A stretch of DNA of 64,000 nt from Klebsiella africana (lineage in GTDB: Bacteria; Pseudomonadota; Gammaproteobacteria; Enterobacterales; Enterobacteriaceae). The stretch is taken from contig NZ_CP084874.1 in NCBI RefSeq assembly GCF_020526085.1, positions 2,852,001 to 2,916,000 of the forward strand, in the 5' to 3' direction. Below are positions 43,486 through 51,959 of the stretch, piece by piece. The notes beneath the pieces are model-generated. The model saw nothing but the letters and a program-made list of their open reading frames with translations, did no database searches and had not been told where the DNA came from. Each line of letters starts with the position of its first letter. The stretch's first letter is position 1. The translations under genes and the position numbers were made by a program.

Positions 43486-44415
43486 ATGAAAACTGATAAT
43501 CTTAATCATGAGGAAAAGGTATTGGTGCTGGGAGCGGGACAACTGGGCGCTGCCGTTCTCGATGCGCTGGTGCCGGCGGTGATCCAGCGCCAGGGCACGG
43601 TCTCGGTTATCGTCTCGCCGGGGGCCTGGGATGAAGCCGGCCAGCTGCGGTCAGCAAACCATCAGGCGCTGGCCGACGCCGGAGCCACCTTCCTCGCCGT
43701 CGACATCGCCGGTAGCGCCATGGAGACACTGGCCGGTGAGTTTCGCGGATTCACCACCGTGATTAACTGCATGGGGTTTGTCGCCGGTCCGGGGACACAG
43801 CTGAAAATCACCCGCGCGGTGCTGGCGGCCGGGGTACCCCGCTATTTTCCCTGGCAGTTTGGCGTCAATTACGATGTGGTCGGCAAAGGCAGCGGCCAGC
43901 CGGTCTGGGACGAGCAGTACGATGTCCGGACCCTGCTGCGCGCGCAGCAGGCCACGGAGTGGGTCATTGTCTCCACCGGGATGTTTACCAGCTTTCTCTT
44001 CGAACCAGACTTCGATGTGGTGAATTTATCCAACCGAACCCTTCACGCCCTTGGCAGCTGGGATACCCAGGTGACCGTCACCTCACCGGCGGATATTGGC
44101 CGCCTGACCACGGCGATTTATCTGCATCAGCCGCGGATCGTCAACGAAGTGGTGTTTGTTGCCGGCGAAACGACCTCTTACCGCCAGCTGGCGGATACCG
44201 TGGAGCGCGTAACGCAGCAGACGTTCAGCAAAGCCGTCCACACCCTGCCCGCCCTGCTGGAGCAGCTGCGGACAGACCCGGATGACGCCATGCTGCGCTA
44301 TCGCGCCGCCTTCGCCCGGGGGGATGGCGTGTGGTGGCCGATGGGCGACACCTGGAATGCCCGCCACCAGCTGCCGACCCAGGACATTGCCGGCTGGCTG
44401 CAGGCCGCGCGCTGA
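43486..44415 (+). CDS. NmrA/isoflavone-reductase-like NAD(P)-binding protein
   Basis: The 309-residue protein starts with VLVLGAGQLGAAVLDALVPA and holds the family marks VINCMGFVAG, GVPRYFPWQFGVNYD and WVIVSTGMF, close to isoflavone reductase / phenylcoumaran benzylic ether reductase-like proteins. It probably reduces a small carbonyl compound with NADPH. AAGGAG precedes the ATG. A small secreted protein gene follows 19 bases later. Confidence 0.84.
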   Translation: MKTDNLNHEEKVLVLGAGQLGAAVLDALVPAVIQRQGTVSVIVSPGAWDEAGQLRSANHQALADAGATFLAVDIAGSAMETLAGEFRGFTTVINCMGFVAGPGTQLKITRAVLAAGVPRYFPWQFGVNYDVVGKGSGQPVWDEQYDVRTLLRAQQATEWVIVSTGMFTSFLFEPDFDVVNLSNRTLHALGSWDTQVTVTSPADIGRLTTAIYLHQPRIVNEVVFVAGETTSYRQLADTVERVTQQTFSKAVHTLPALLEQLRTDPDDAMLRYRAAFARGDGVWWPMGDTWNARHQLPTQDIAGWLQAAR

Positions 44416-44434
44416 TTTTCTCTCACAGGACAGA

Positions 44435-44647
44435 ATGACGATGAACAAGTTGATTCCACTGATCGTATTGAGTTGTCTGCTGCCCCTGGCGGCAAATGCC
44501 AGAACCATCACCGCCACCGGCGATACCCTGGACCATGCGGAGAGCAAAATCCGCCAGCAGGCCGCCCGCGAGGGCGCAACCGCCTATCGCATTACTGAAG
44601 CGCGAATGGGCAACAAAGTGCATATCACGGCGAAAATCGCGGACTAA
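44435..44647 (+). CDS. DUF1471 (YhcN/BhsA/McbA-type) small periplasmic protein
   Basis: The 70-residue product has a signal peptide cut after AANA, leaving a 48-residue DUF1471 domain: ESKIRQQAAREGATAYRITE, GNKVHITAKIAD. E. coli relatives (BhsA, McbA, YhcN) are small stress- and biofilm-related periplasmic proteins. AGGACAG lies just before the ATG; a second ATG is two codons in. Too short to be found easily, but the domain match is good. Confidence 0.85.
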   Translation: MTMNKLIPLIVLSCLLPLAANARTITATGDTLDHAESKIRQQAAREGATAYRITEARMGNKVHITAKIAD

Positions 44648-44697
44648 ACCACCGGCGCCAGGCTCAGGGATGAGCTGCCGCCTGCCCGCGCGGCAGG

Positions 44698-45576
44698 TCA
44701 GGCGCTCATTTTTTCCCGCCGACGATCGCGGCCCGGCGGCGCGCCATACAGGCGAGCATACTCCCGGGTAAACTGCGACACACTGATATAGCCCACCTCC
44801 CCGGCAGCCTGCGCGATACTCATGCCTTCCGCCAGCATCAGGCGGCGGGCGTGGATCAGGCGCAACTGCTTCTGAAACTGCAGCGGTGACAGCGTGGTCA
44901 TGGCGCGAAAATGACGGTGAAAGACAGAGACGCTCATCCCGGCGGCATCGGCCAGCGCGTCGACGCTGACTGGCTGCATAAAATCCCGGCGCAGCATCGC
45001 CACCGCCCGGCGGATCCGCGCCGAATGGCTGTCCACGGCGCCCAGCGCCCGGATGGCCGGCCCATGGACACTCTGCAACAGCCAGTAATGCAGCTCCCGC
45101 CGCAGACCTTCCCCCAGCACCGCCAGCGCCCCCGGTTGTTCAAACAGCCTTGCCAGCCGGTACGCGGCGTCCGTCACATCGGCATTCATCGGTTCGATAC
45201 CAACGCGGGGCGCTTCCTCCGGCCCTGACGGCCCGGCCTCCTGCAGCTCGCGCAGGATAGCCAGGTCCAGCTCCAGCACCAGCGCGTAATAGGGAAAACG
45301 CTGACTGGCCTCGGTGATCTGGCTGGTGGTGGGGACATCCGCGGCAATCACCATCGCCTCGCCCGGACCATAGTCAAAGCTTGCCAGGCCGGTGGTCACG
45401 CTCTTGCGCCCCTGGAGCAGCATAGCCACCAGCGGCCTGGCGATAGCCGCCTGCAGGTCACCAGGATGCAGGGCCCGCACCAGAGTAATACCGGGAACCG
45501 GGGTAGCCGCCACCCCGCTGCTATCGACATGAGCATCGGCAAACCGGCGGCAGAGATCGAACAGGGCGTCGCGCAT
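44698..45576 (-). CDS. AraC-family transcriptional regulator (AraC_N type)
   Basis: The 292-residue protein has an N-terminal AraC_N cupin domain (PLVAMLLQGRKSVTTGLASF, YGPGEAMVIAADVPTTSQI) and a C-terminal AraC DNA-binding domain (VDALADAAGMSVSVFHRHFR, GEVGYISVSQFTREYARLYG). This subgroup usually controls a divergent oxidoreductase, here the SDR gene at 45735. The 158-base gap holds the divergent promoters. Confidence 0.88.
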   Translation of the reverse strand: MRDALFDLCRRFADAHVDSSGVAATPVPGITLVRALHPGDLQAAIARPLVAMLLQGRKSVTTGLASFDYGPGEAMVIAADVPTTSQITEASQRFPYYALVLELDLAILRELQEAGPSGPEEAPRVGIEPMNADVTDAAYRLARLFEQPGALAVLGEGLRRELHYWLLQSVHGPAIRALGAVDSHSARIRRAVAMLRRDFMQPVSVDALADAAGMSVSVFHRHFRAMTTLSPLQFQKQLRLIHARRLMLAEGMSIAQAAGEVGYISVSQFTREYARLYGAPPGRDRRREKMSA

Positions 45577-45734
45577 ACGTTCCTTTCAGGCAAGTTTTAA
45601 AGCCTGAGTATGCGCTATTTCCCGGGAAAAGGGAGTGAACGGAGAGAAATGGGCAAAAAATAACAAGGATTGGGCAACCCGGCCTGACGCGCGGCCCCTA
45701 TTGTAGAGCCTCAACATACCAGAGAGGACCGAAC

Positions 45735-46490
45735 ATGACTAAGATTGCACTTATTACCGGCGCCAACCGCGGCCTTGGCCGTCAGACCGCACTGGATATC
45801 GCCCGCCAGGGTGGGGATGTCATCGTCACCTACCGCGGCAGTCTCGAACAGGCGGAAGCGGTGGTCGCCGACATCCGCGCCCTGGGGCGCAAGGCCATCG
45901 CCCTGCAGCTGGATATGGCGCAAACCGCCAGCTTCCCGGCCTTCGCCGACAGCCTCGGCAGCGCGCTGGCCAGCGTCTGGGGGCGGGCCACTTTCGACCA
46001 TCTGATCAATAACGCAGGGCACGGCGAATTCGCCCCGCTGGCCGAAACGCGCGAAGCGCAGTTCGACGGGCTGTTTAACGTCCACGTTAAGGGGGTATTT
46101 TTCCTCGTACAAACCCTGCTGCCGCTGCTGGCAGACGGCGGACGGATTGTTAACTTTTCCTCCGGGCTGACCCGCGTCTCCTATCCTGGCTTCTCCGCCT
46201 ACGCCGCCGCCAAAGCGGCCGTGGAGATGCTGAGCGTGTATATGGCCCGCGAGCTGGGCGGGCGCGGTATCACCGTCAATACCATCGCCCCCGGCGCTAT
46301 CGCCACCGATTTTGGCGGTGGGCTGGTGCGGGACGACGCAGGGGTAAACGCGCAGTTTGCCGCCATGACGGCGCTGGGACGGGTGGGCGTTCCCGAGGAT
46401 ATTGGGCCGATGATCGCCAGCCTGCTGCGCGACGATAACCGCTGGGTGACCGCCCAGCGGATCGAGGTGTCGGGCGGACAAACCATCTGA
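45735..46490 (+). CDS. Short-chain dehydrogenase/reductase (SDR)
   Basis: The 251-residue classical SDR has the cofactor motif TGANRGLG near the N-terminus, NNAG, the catalytic Ser-Tyr-Lys (NFSSG and YAAAK) and the GRVGVPEDIG/VSGGQTI ending. It likely reduces a carbonyl with NADPH; the substrate is unknown. AGAGAGGACC precedes the ATG. Divergent from an AraC-type regulator; it converges on bdcR with only 4 bases between stops. Confidence 0.88.
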   Translation: MTKIALITGANRGLGRQTALDIARQGGDVIVTYRGSLEQAEAVVADIRALGRKAIALQLDMAQTASFPAFADSLGSALASVWGRATFDHLINNAGHGEFAPLAETREAQFDGLFNVHVKGVFFLVQTLLPLLADGGRIVNFSSGLTRVSYPGFSAYAAAKAAVEMLSVYMARELGGRGITVNTIAPGAIATDFGGGLVRDDAGVNAQFAAMTALGRVGVPEDIGPMIASLLRDDNRWVTAQRIEVSGGQTI

Positions 46491-46494
46491 CAAC

Positions 46495-47088
46495 TCAGGC
46501 TGGCAGGAGGCGCTCCAGCGCCAGGCCTGCCAGCCGCACGGTCTCCAGAAGACGCGGCAGACTATCCCCTTCCCGCGCTTTCGCCGACAGGCCAAGCATC
46601 AGTGTATCCATATAGTCAGTCACCCGCAGCGCGTCCTGCGGACGATGGCGGGCGATATACTGTTGGATTTTGGCTCTGGCCGCAGCATGCCATTCGCCTG
46701 CCGCCACCCGGGCGTCAGCATCCTGACAATGTACCCCCTCCAGCACCAGGCAGCCGGCAGCGGCCGGATCGGCCACATAGCGGCGAGCCGCCTCCTGCAG
46801 CACGGCGATGAGCGATGCCGCCACCGGCTGGTTGTCTCGCAGCAGGGCGTCGATGGGGATGGCCCCGGTCTGGCTGTAGCGCTGCAGGACGCGGGTATAC
46901 AGCCCGAGCTTGCTGCCGAAAGCGGCATAAAAGCTCGGGGGGTTGATGCCGAAAGCCTGGGTCAGATCGGCCACGCTCACCGCGTCGTAGCCTCGCGCGT
47001 GGAAGAGGCGTTGCGCCGTTTCAATGGCTTGTTCCGCATCAAACTGGCGGGGACGTCCCGGAGTACGCCCTGGTTTTGTAGTGGTCAC
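46495..47088 (-). CDS. bdcR: BdcR, TetR-family repressor of bdcA
   Basis: The 197-residue protein resembles E. coli BdcR: PGRPRQFDAEQAIETAQRLF, the helix-turn-helix YDAVSVADLTQAFGINPPSF, and the C-terminal domain with AGCLVLEGVHCQDAD and LGLSAKAREG. The start is a GTG at 47088 after AAGGATT. It is divergent from bdcA, as in E. coli, and a 24-base palindrome lies between the two genes. Confidence 0.85.
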   Translation of the reverse strand: MTTTKPGRTPGRPRQFDAEQAIETAQRLFHARGYDAVSVADLTQAFGINPPSFYAAFGSKLGLYTRVLQRYSQTGAIPIDALLRDNQPVAASLIAVLQEAARRYVADPAAAGCLVLEGVHCQDADARVAAGEWHAAARAKIQQYIARHRPQDALRVTDYMDTLMLGLSAKAREGDSLPRLLETVRLAGLALERLLPA

Positions 47089-47122
47089 TATATTAATCCT
47101 TGACAGCCTGTTTTGCCGCAGC

Positions 47123-47146
47123 ATATTGTAATCATCACTACAATAT
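47123..47146. promoter_or_regulatory. Palindromic operator between bdcR and bdcA
   Basis: ATATTGTA (47123-47130) and TACAATAT (47139-47146) are perfect inverted arms around an 8-base spacer in the 73-base gap between bdcR and bdcA, just before the bdcA ribosome site. A TetR-type dimer could bind here to shut off both genes; binding is inferred. Confidence 0.7.
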
Positions 47147-47161
47147 CATGAGGTGCGGGAT

Positions 47162-47875
47162 ATGACAGCGTTTCACAACAAATCAGTGCTGGTTTTAGGT
47201 GGGAGTCGGGGAATTGGCGCGGCGATCGTCAGGCGTTTTGTCGCCGATGGCGCATCGGTGGTGTTTAGCTATTCCGGTTCGCCGGATGCGGCCGAGCGGC
47301 TGGCGGCAGAGACCGGCAGCACGGCGGTGCAGGCGGACAGCGCCGATCGCGATGCGGTGATAAGCCTGGTCCGCGACAGCGGCCCGCTGGATGTGTTAGT
47401 GGTCAATGCCGGGATCGCGATTTTCGGTGACGCTCTCGAGCAGGACAGCGATGCTATCGATCGCCTGTTCCGCATCAATATTCATGCCCCCTACCATGCC
47501 TCCGTGGAAGCGGCGCGCCGGATGCCGGAAGGCGGGCGCATTATTGTCATCGGCTCAGTCAATGGCGATCGCATGCCGGTGCCGGGAATGGCGGCCTATG
47601 CGGTCAGCAAATCGGCCCTGCAGGGGCTGGCGCGCGGCCTGGCGCGGGATTTTGGCCCGCGCGGCATTACGGTCAACGTCGTCCAGCCCGGCCCAATTGA
47701 TACCGATGCCAACCCGGAGAACGGCCCGATGAAAGAGCTGATGCACAGCTTTATGGCGATTAAGCGTCATGGCCGCCCGGAAGAGGTGGCGGGAATGGTG
47801 GCGTGGCTGGCCGGTCCGGAGGCGTCGTTTGTTACTGGCGCCATGCACACCATCGACGGGGCGTTTGGCGCCTGA
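47162..47875 (+). CDS. bdcA: BdcA, cyclic-di-GMP-binding SDR-fold biofilm-dispersal protein
   Basis: The 237-residue protein has the same length as E. coli BdcA and very high similarity: VLGGSRGIGAAIVRRF, INIHAPYHASVEAARRMPEG, IGSVNGDRMPVPGMAAYA and the C-terminus TGAMHTIDGAFGA. BdcA is an SDR-type protein reported to bind cyclic-di-GMP and promote biofilm dispersal. The catalytic Tyr-x3-Lys is kept (YAVSK). The ATG at 47162 is chosen because it gives the family length. It lies next to the T6SS cluster but is not part of it. Confidence 0.93.
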   Translation: MTAFHNKSVLVLGGSRGIGAAIVRRFVADGASVVFSYSGSPDAAERLAAETGSTAVQADSADRDAVISLVRDSGPLDVLVVNAGIAIFGDALEQDSDAIDRLFRINIHAPYHASVEAARRMPEGGRIIVIGSVNGDRMPVPGMAAYAVSKSALQGLARGLARDFGPRGITVNVVQPGPIDTDANPENGPMKELMHSFMAIKRHGRPEEVAGMVAWLAGPEASFVTGAMHTIDGAFGA

Positions 47876-47935
47876 TGGCCCAGGGCGGCGCGCGCTTTGC
47901 ACCGCCGCATGGGCGTACTGGCCCGCAGGGTATCA

Positions 47936-48430
47936 TCAGGCCAGACTGTCGACCGCCATAAAAAAACGATCTTCGGTAAGCATAAGCCGCGCCTCTGGAG
48001 ACTGGTGCGCCTTGCGGATCATCCAGCCATCCTCCGGCGCCAGGCTCAGATAATACACCTCCCGGGAGCCCGCACCGCCGGGTGTCTCGAGACTCAGCGT
48101 CACGATCCCCTTTTCCACGCCATCCAACAGCTGCTGCGGCACGATATTGACGCTGCGCTCGCCGTTTTGCAGACGAATGGCCGGGATATCGTACCGGCAG
48201 ATGCCGCTGTTGAGGCTGTAGCCAAGGGTGCTCAGGTCGTGGAGATGGCGGGTTGAAATCACCACCTCGATACCGGTTCCGTCAAACCACTGATTTATCT
48301 GCTGAGCCAGCGCCGCCATCTGCTGACGAAACCTGGCGATATCCGCGGCGGCCGACCCGTCGAGGACCGCTGTCCGCCGCGGATTTTGCTGTTGCTGCAG
48401 TTTCTTAAAAAAACGTTCCCTCGCTGTCAC
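47936..48430 (-). CDS. T6SS-associated protein, unrecognised (164 residues)
   Basis: The protein starts with a GTG at 48430 after GGGAGATAAC. Its N-terminus is basic and glutamine-rich (ARERFFKKLQQQQNPRR); the rest looks like a compact mixed fold (STRHLHDLSTLGYSLNSGIC, REVYYLSLAPEDGWMIRKAH) without membrane segments. It is the last gene of the minus-strand T6SS cluster, 126 bases after tssJ. No core T6SS family could be recognised; it is not a gp25/TssE protein. It may be an accessory or effector-related protein. Confidence 0.65.
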   Translation of the reverse strand: MTARERFFKKLQQQQNPRRTAVLDGSAAADIARFRQQMAALAQQINQWFDGTGIEVVISTRHLHDLSTLGYSLNSGICRYDIPAIRLQNGERSVNIVPQQLLDGVEKGIVTLSLETPGGAGSREVYYLSLAPEDGWMIRKAHQSPEARLMLTEDRFFMAVDSLA

Positions 48431-48556
48431 GTTATCTCCCTGTGCTGTGGTGAAGCCGCTGGGGCCGGATGAAGATGATTGTCGCCAGTTCGCTGGTTAA
48501 CGAAGGTTGAGGGTGAACTGGCGCGATGGCCCCGCCGCAAAGGTTTGTTTTCGACG

Positions 48557-49099
48557 TTACTTCGCCGCTTCAGGCCTGAGCCGTAGTTGGTTATTTTCGG
48601 CGGTGAAAATGCGCGGCTTGTCCGGATCCAATTCCTCACGCGCCAGCAGCTGCTTCCAGGTATTTCTTTCTGTGTCCGGATGGCGGAACAGGCCGACAAC
48701 CGCCACGAACGTCGCCTCCGCTTCCAGCGGCATATTCAGACTGGCATCCCCTCCGGGACCGATCACCACATCGCGACTGGCGAGGAGATCGGCGGCGAGC
48801 AAAATATCCCCCTCCTCCAGCAGTTGCTGGTAAACCAGCCGGTCAAAGGTCTGGCGATCTTTAAGCTGATAGATGCGCACCACCACCGGTTCAGAGAGCG
48901 AATGATTCTCTCTGGCATCGGTGTTGAGCGCTTCACGCGCGGTAAAGTCCAGATGCAGTGTATTAATTTGCTTATAAAAAACGGCGTTGAAAGCAGACTT
49001 TGTTCCCTCCGAGACGCGCTGGGTGAGCCCGCATCCGCTCAGGCAAAGCGCAAGCAGGGGCAGCAGGCAGGCGGTTTTAGTCAAACTTATACGTAACAC
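48557..49099 (-). CDS. tssJ: TssJ (SciN), outer-membrane lipoprotein of the T6SS membrane complex
   Basis: The 180-residue protein has a lipobox LCLSGC (Cys23) and the TssJ beta-sandwich pattern: LHLDFTAREALN, SEPVVVRIYQLKDRQTFDRL, LLASRDVVIGPGGDASLNMP and TFVAVVGLFRHPD. TssJ sits in the outer membrane and binds the periplasmic end of TssM, part of the TssJLM envelope complex. Its start lies inside the end of tssG (23-base overlap). Confidence 0.94.
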   Translation of the reverse strand: MLRISLTKTACLLPLLALCLSGCGLTQRVSEGTKSAFNAVFYKQINTLHLDFTAREALNTDARENHSLSEPVVVRIYQLKDRQTFDRLVYQQLLEEGDILLAADLLASRDVVIGPGGDASLNMPLEAEATFVAVVGLFRHPDTERNTWKQLLAREELDPDKPRIFTAENNQLRLRPEAAK

Positions 49100-50162
49100 G
49101 TCGGTTTCCTTGAGATAAGGTGGCAGGCTGCAGGCCCGTATAGGTACCCAGCTCGGTGGTAAAGGTCTGAGGAATATCGTCCTGACTCTCGCCCTCCCCC
49201 ACGCCCAGCACGCCGTTCATACCGAGCCAGAACGGCTCGTCCCCCAGCGGCGGGACGGCCAGCAGTCGGGTCGGCGCGGTCAGGGTGATGTTGGCCCGGA
49301 ATCGCCAGCCGAGGTATACCCGCAGCAGGATGAGAAAGTCCCGAAACAGCGGGCCGTCAGGCTTCCAGCCCTGCGCCTCCGCGGGATTGTCGGTGGTAAG
49401 GGCGACGAGGAGCTGGCTGCTGGCGTCCATCGCTTCGTCACCCAACGGCGTATTGCCGTCGAGAAAGAAGTCGTCATCGCCGTAAAACCCCAGCGGCTGG
49501 CTGATCGCCAGCGGACGCAGGCTATACGGGCTCACCCTGACGGTGGTCTCCGGGGCCAGCAGGGTGACCAGCGCCTGGATCCCTTGCTGGGTTTTGCCCG
49601 GCTGACGCAGCACGCCAGTTAGCGCCAGAAAGCGCGACGCCGGCGAGGCGATATGCTGCGTCGTGCCGGGGATGCCCAGCCCCGCCAGGCCCAGCAGCGA
49701 CTGCGAGAGACGATCGGTGCCGCCGGGCTCAAAGGTGGCGGGCCAGGAGTATTTCCGCCAGATGCGGTAAAACTGCGTCATGATCCGGTGGCTGAAGATA
49801 TCCAGTAAGCCCTGCAGCGCTTCATGCCCTTCCCTGCGCTGGGCGATATCATCGAGATATGCCGTCGGAAGCGGCGAATCGACACCGTACAACCCCATAA
49901 AGGTGGCGCGAATGACCGGCGGCCTGCTGTCATCGGCCTCATCGTATTCCACGGCCTTCAGTTCGCTGGCGGGAAATCCCATTCCCGGATGCGGGTAAAA
50001 ACGCACCGGATCGTCAGCCGGATGGCTGGTTCCCCCCATCAGCGGTTGGCCGGGACGCCGTTTTTCCAGAAGCTGGCAGAAGCGGTAAAAATTGATCCGC
50101 GGCAGGTCGGCCTCCAGCCGCGGGGTCAGCCGGGAATGCGTCGGCTGTGCTTCTCTTCCCAT
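49077..50162 (-). CDS. tssG: TssG (ImpH/VasB), T6SS baseplate subunit
   Basis: The 361-residue protein has the ImpH/VasB pattern: INFYRFCQLLEKRRPGQPLM, FRPHPG-like VRFYPHPGMGFPASE, ATFMGLYGVDSPLPTAYLDD and the long helical-beta C-terminus. TssG pairs with TssF and TssE in the wedge of the T6SS baseplate. It overlaps tssF by 37 bases, so translation is coupled. Confidence 0.94.
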   Translation of the reverse strand: MGREAQPTHSRLTPRLEADLPRINFYRFCQLLEKRRPGQPLMGGTSHPADDPVRFYPHPGMGFPASELKAVEYDEADDSRPPVIRATFMGLYGVDSPLPTAYLDDIAQRREGHEALQGLLDIFSHRIMTQFYRIWRKYSWPATFEPGGTDRLSQSLLGLAGLGIPGTTQHIASPASRFLALTGVLRQPGKTQQGIQALVTLLAPETTVRVSPYSLRPLAISQPLGFYGDDDFFLDGNTPLGDEAMDASSQLLVALTTDNPAEAQGWKPDGPLFRDFLILLRVYLGWRFRANITLTAPTRLLAVPPLGDEPFWLGMNGVLGVGEGESQDDIPQTFTTELGTYTGLQPATLSQGNRRVTYKFD

Positions 50163-51880
50163 TCCAGTCGTTCTCCGGTTGGTTGCAGAATGATAATCAG
50201 GCGGTTGAACAAATAGATGTCGGTGTAGAGCGCGAAGAAGCGGCTAAGCATCTCGCCAAACAGGCATATGTCGCCTCGTCCGGCAAAGCCGTGACTGTCG
50301 AGGGTGACTTCAATCTGCACGCCGCGCACCAGATGGCCCTGAGCAAAGCGCTCTGTTGCGCGGTGCTTCACGTCGAGGATGGCTTCCAGACGCCGACGAT
50401 TCATCTCGCTGTCGGTCCATTCATACAGCGCCAGGGTGCCGCGCAGGACTTCAGCGTTGTCCATCAGGGAAAGAAAACTGCTGCCCAGATGGCTCAGCAC
50501 CCGCCAGTGAAAACGGTCCTGGGCGGGGGGATAGCACGGCAGCGTCGGCGCGCAGAGGTTACGCACCGCGACGCTGGCCGAAGTGGTTTTCATCACCGTA
50601 TCGAGCACGGTGCTCTGCAGCGCGCGACGCGGCAGCTGGCCGTTGGTTCCGGTGAGGGTCAGCGACAGGCTTTCATCTTCCGGTACGCTATGATTATCAA
50701 AGGCTTCTCCGCCGACGATAAGCCAGGTGTTGTACAGCCCCGAGGGGCCACGGCGCACCCGGGTATGATAGTAATAATCCGCCGCGTCATGACGCATCAT
50801 GCCGCCTTTGTGGCGAAAACTTGAGAACGGCGCATAAACCTGCTGGTGCGAGGAGATCACGGAATCGACGGTGTAAATTTCGGTGTGGCCGTCCTGCACG
50901 CGCATCGGGCGCAGCGGATATTCGGTCTGCAGGGAATTGATGGTCAGCGGATCGGACTCCAGCGGAAAGAGGTTGATCACTGGCACGCAGTGCAGGCGCA
51001 ACTGCTTTTCGCTGAAGCGGAAGTCATGTTCCCAGCGTTCCGCCAGCACGACATCGATTTCAAACCACGCCATTCCGGCCGGTAAATCCACTGTCTCCAG
51101 GCCGCGCAGGTCGATGAACATGAACTTTTCGCGGAAGGTAAAATACTCCAGCAGCAGCTGGTAACCGCGAAAACTGCGGCCATCTTCAGGCCAGAGGCCG
51201 TCATCCTCACCAAATCCCAGCGCGCTGAAATACCCGTCCAGCGGCCTTCTGTCCACCTCATCGGGCATGCGCAGCCACATCCGGGCCACATTGAGGGTAA
51301 AGGCCTCGTGCATGGCGCAGGCCAGCGGCGCATCGGCGTTGCAATACAGCGGAATATGACTGAGATCGACCTGGCGCCAGTCCGTCAGCTGGCTGCAGGT
51401 AAAGCGCAGCGTGATCACCGACCGGCCATCCGTATCGGTAGCCAGCTGGACGCGCTCAAGGGACAACGGCTGCAGAACGAGTGCTTTGGTGGTGGTGTAC
51501 CGGCAGCGCGTGCCCTTTTCACCGATCGGCCGGGAAAGTACTGCAAAACCTTTGCCTATCGTCATCGATTCTTTCATTTCCGGCCAGTCGGGGGTGAATT
51601 CCACGACCGACATCGAGGGAATGGTACGTAAATAATGTGGCCACAGCAGACTGACCACGCCTTCGGTCAGCTCAGGCAGATCGTCATCGAGCTTCTCGCG
51701 CATGCGGCCCATCAGGAAGGCAAAACCTTCAAACAGGCGCTCGACAAAAGGGTCGCGGGCGCCCGCTTTGTCGAGATTGAGCATTGCCGCCTGCTCAGGA
51801 TGCGCGCGGGCAAACTCTTCACCCGCTTCCAGCAGGTAGCGCATTTCAGCGTCGTAATAACGCAAGGTTAAATCGTCCAT
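50126..51880 (-). CDS. tssF: TssF (ImpG/VasA), T6SS baseplate subunit
   Basis: The 584-residue protein has the full ImpG length and motifs: LRYYDAEMRYLLEAGEEFAR, DPFVERLFEGFAFLMGRMRE, LWPHYLRTIPSMSVVEFTP and the C-terminal EVTLDSHGFAGRGDICLFGE. With TssG it forms the baseplate wedge that docks on the TssJLM complex. A 79-base gap separates it from tssA; it overlaps tssG downstream. Confidence 0.95.
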   Translation of the reverse strand: MDDLTLRYYDAEMRYLLEAGEEFARAHPEQAAMLNLDKAGARDPFVERLFEGFAFLMGRMREKLDDDLPELTEGVVSLLWPHYLRTIPSMSVVEFTPDWPEMKESMTIGKGFAVLSRPIGEKGTRCRYTTTKALVLQPLSLERVQLATDTDGRSVITLRFTCSQLTDWRQVDLSHIPLYCNADAPLACAMHEAFTLNVARMWLRMPDEVDRRPLDGYFSALGFGEDDGLWPEDGRSFRGYQLLLEYFTFREKFMFIDLRGLETVDLPAGMAWFEIDVVLAERWEHDFRFSEKQLRLHCVPVINLFPLESDPLTINSLQTEYPLRPMRVQDGHTEIYTVDSVISSHQQVYAPFSSFRHKGGMMRHDAADYYYHTRVRRGPSGLYNTWLIVGGEAFDNHSVPEDESLSLTLTGTNGQLPRRALQSTVLDTVMKTTSASVAVRNLCAPTLPCYPPAQDRFHWRVLSHLGSSFLSLMDNAEVLRGTLALYEWTDSEMNRRRLEAILDVKHRATERFAQGHLVRGVQIEVTLDSHGFAGRGDICLFGEMLSRFFALYTDIYLFNRLIIILQPTGERLEWEEKHSRRIPG

Positions 51881-51959
51881 AAATCACCAGAATGAGTAAT
51901 AGCTTTCAGATATGCAGAGAACTGCAGGTGCAGGGAGTGCAATGTGAATGATGCGTGAA

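Noticed and set aside
48427..48699. 90-codon minus-strand frame between tssJ and the last T6SS gene
   Set aside because: It overlaps the 3' part of tssJ in another frame and has no ribosome site or domain.
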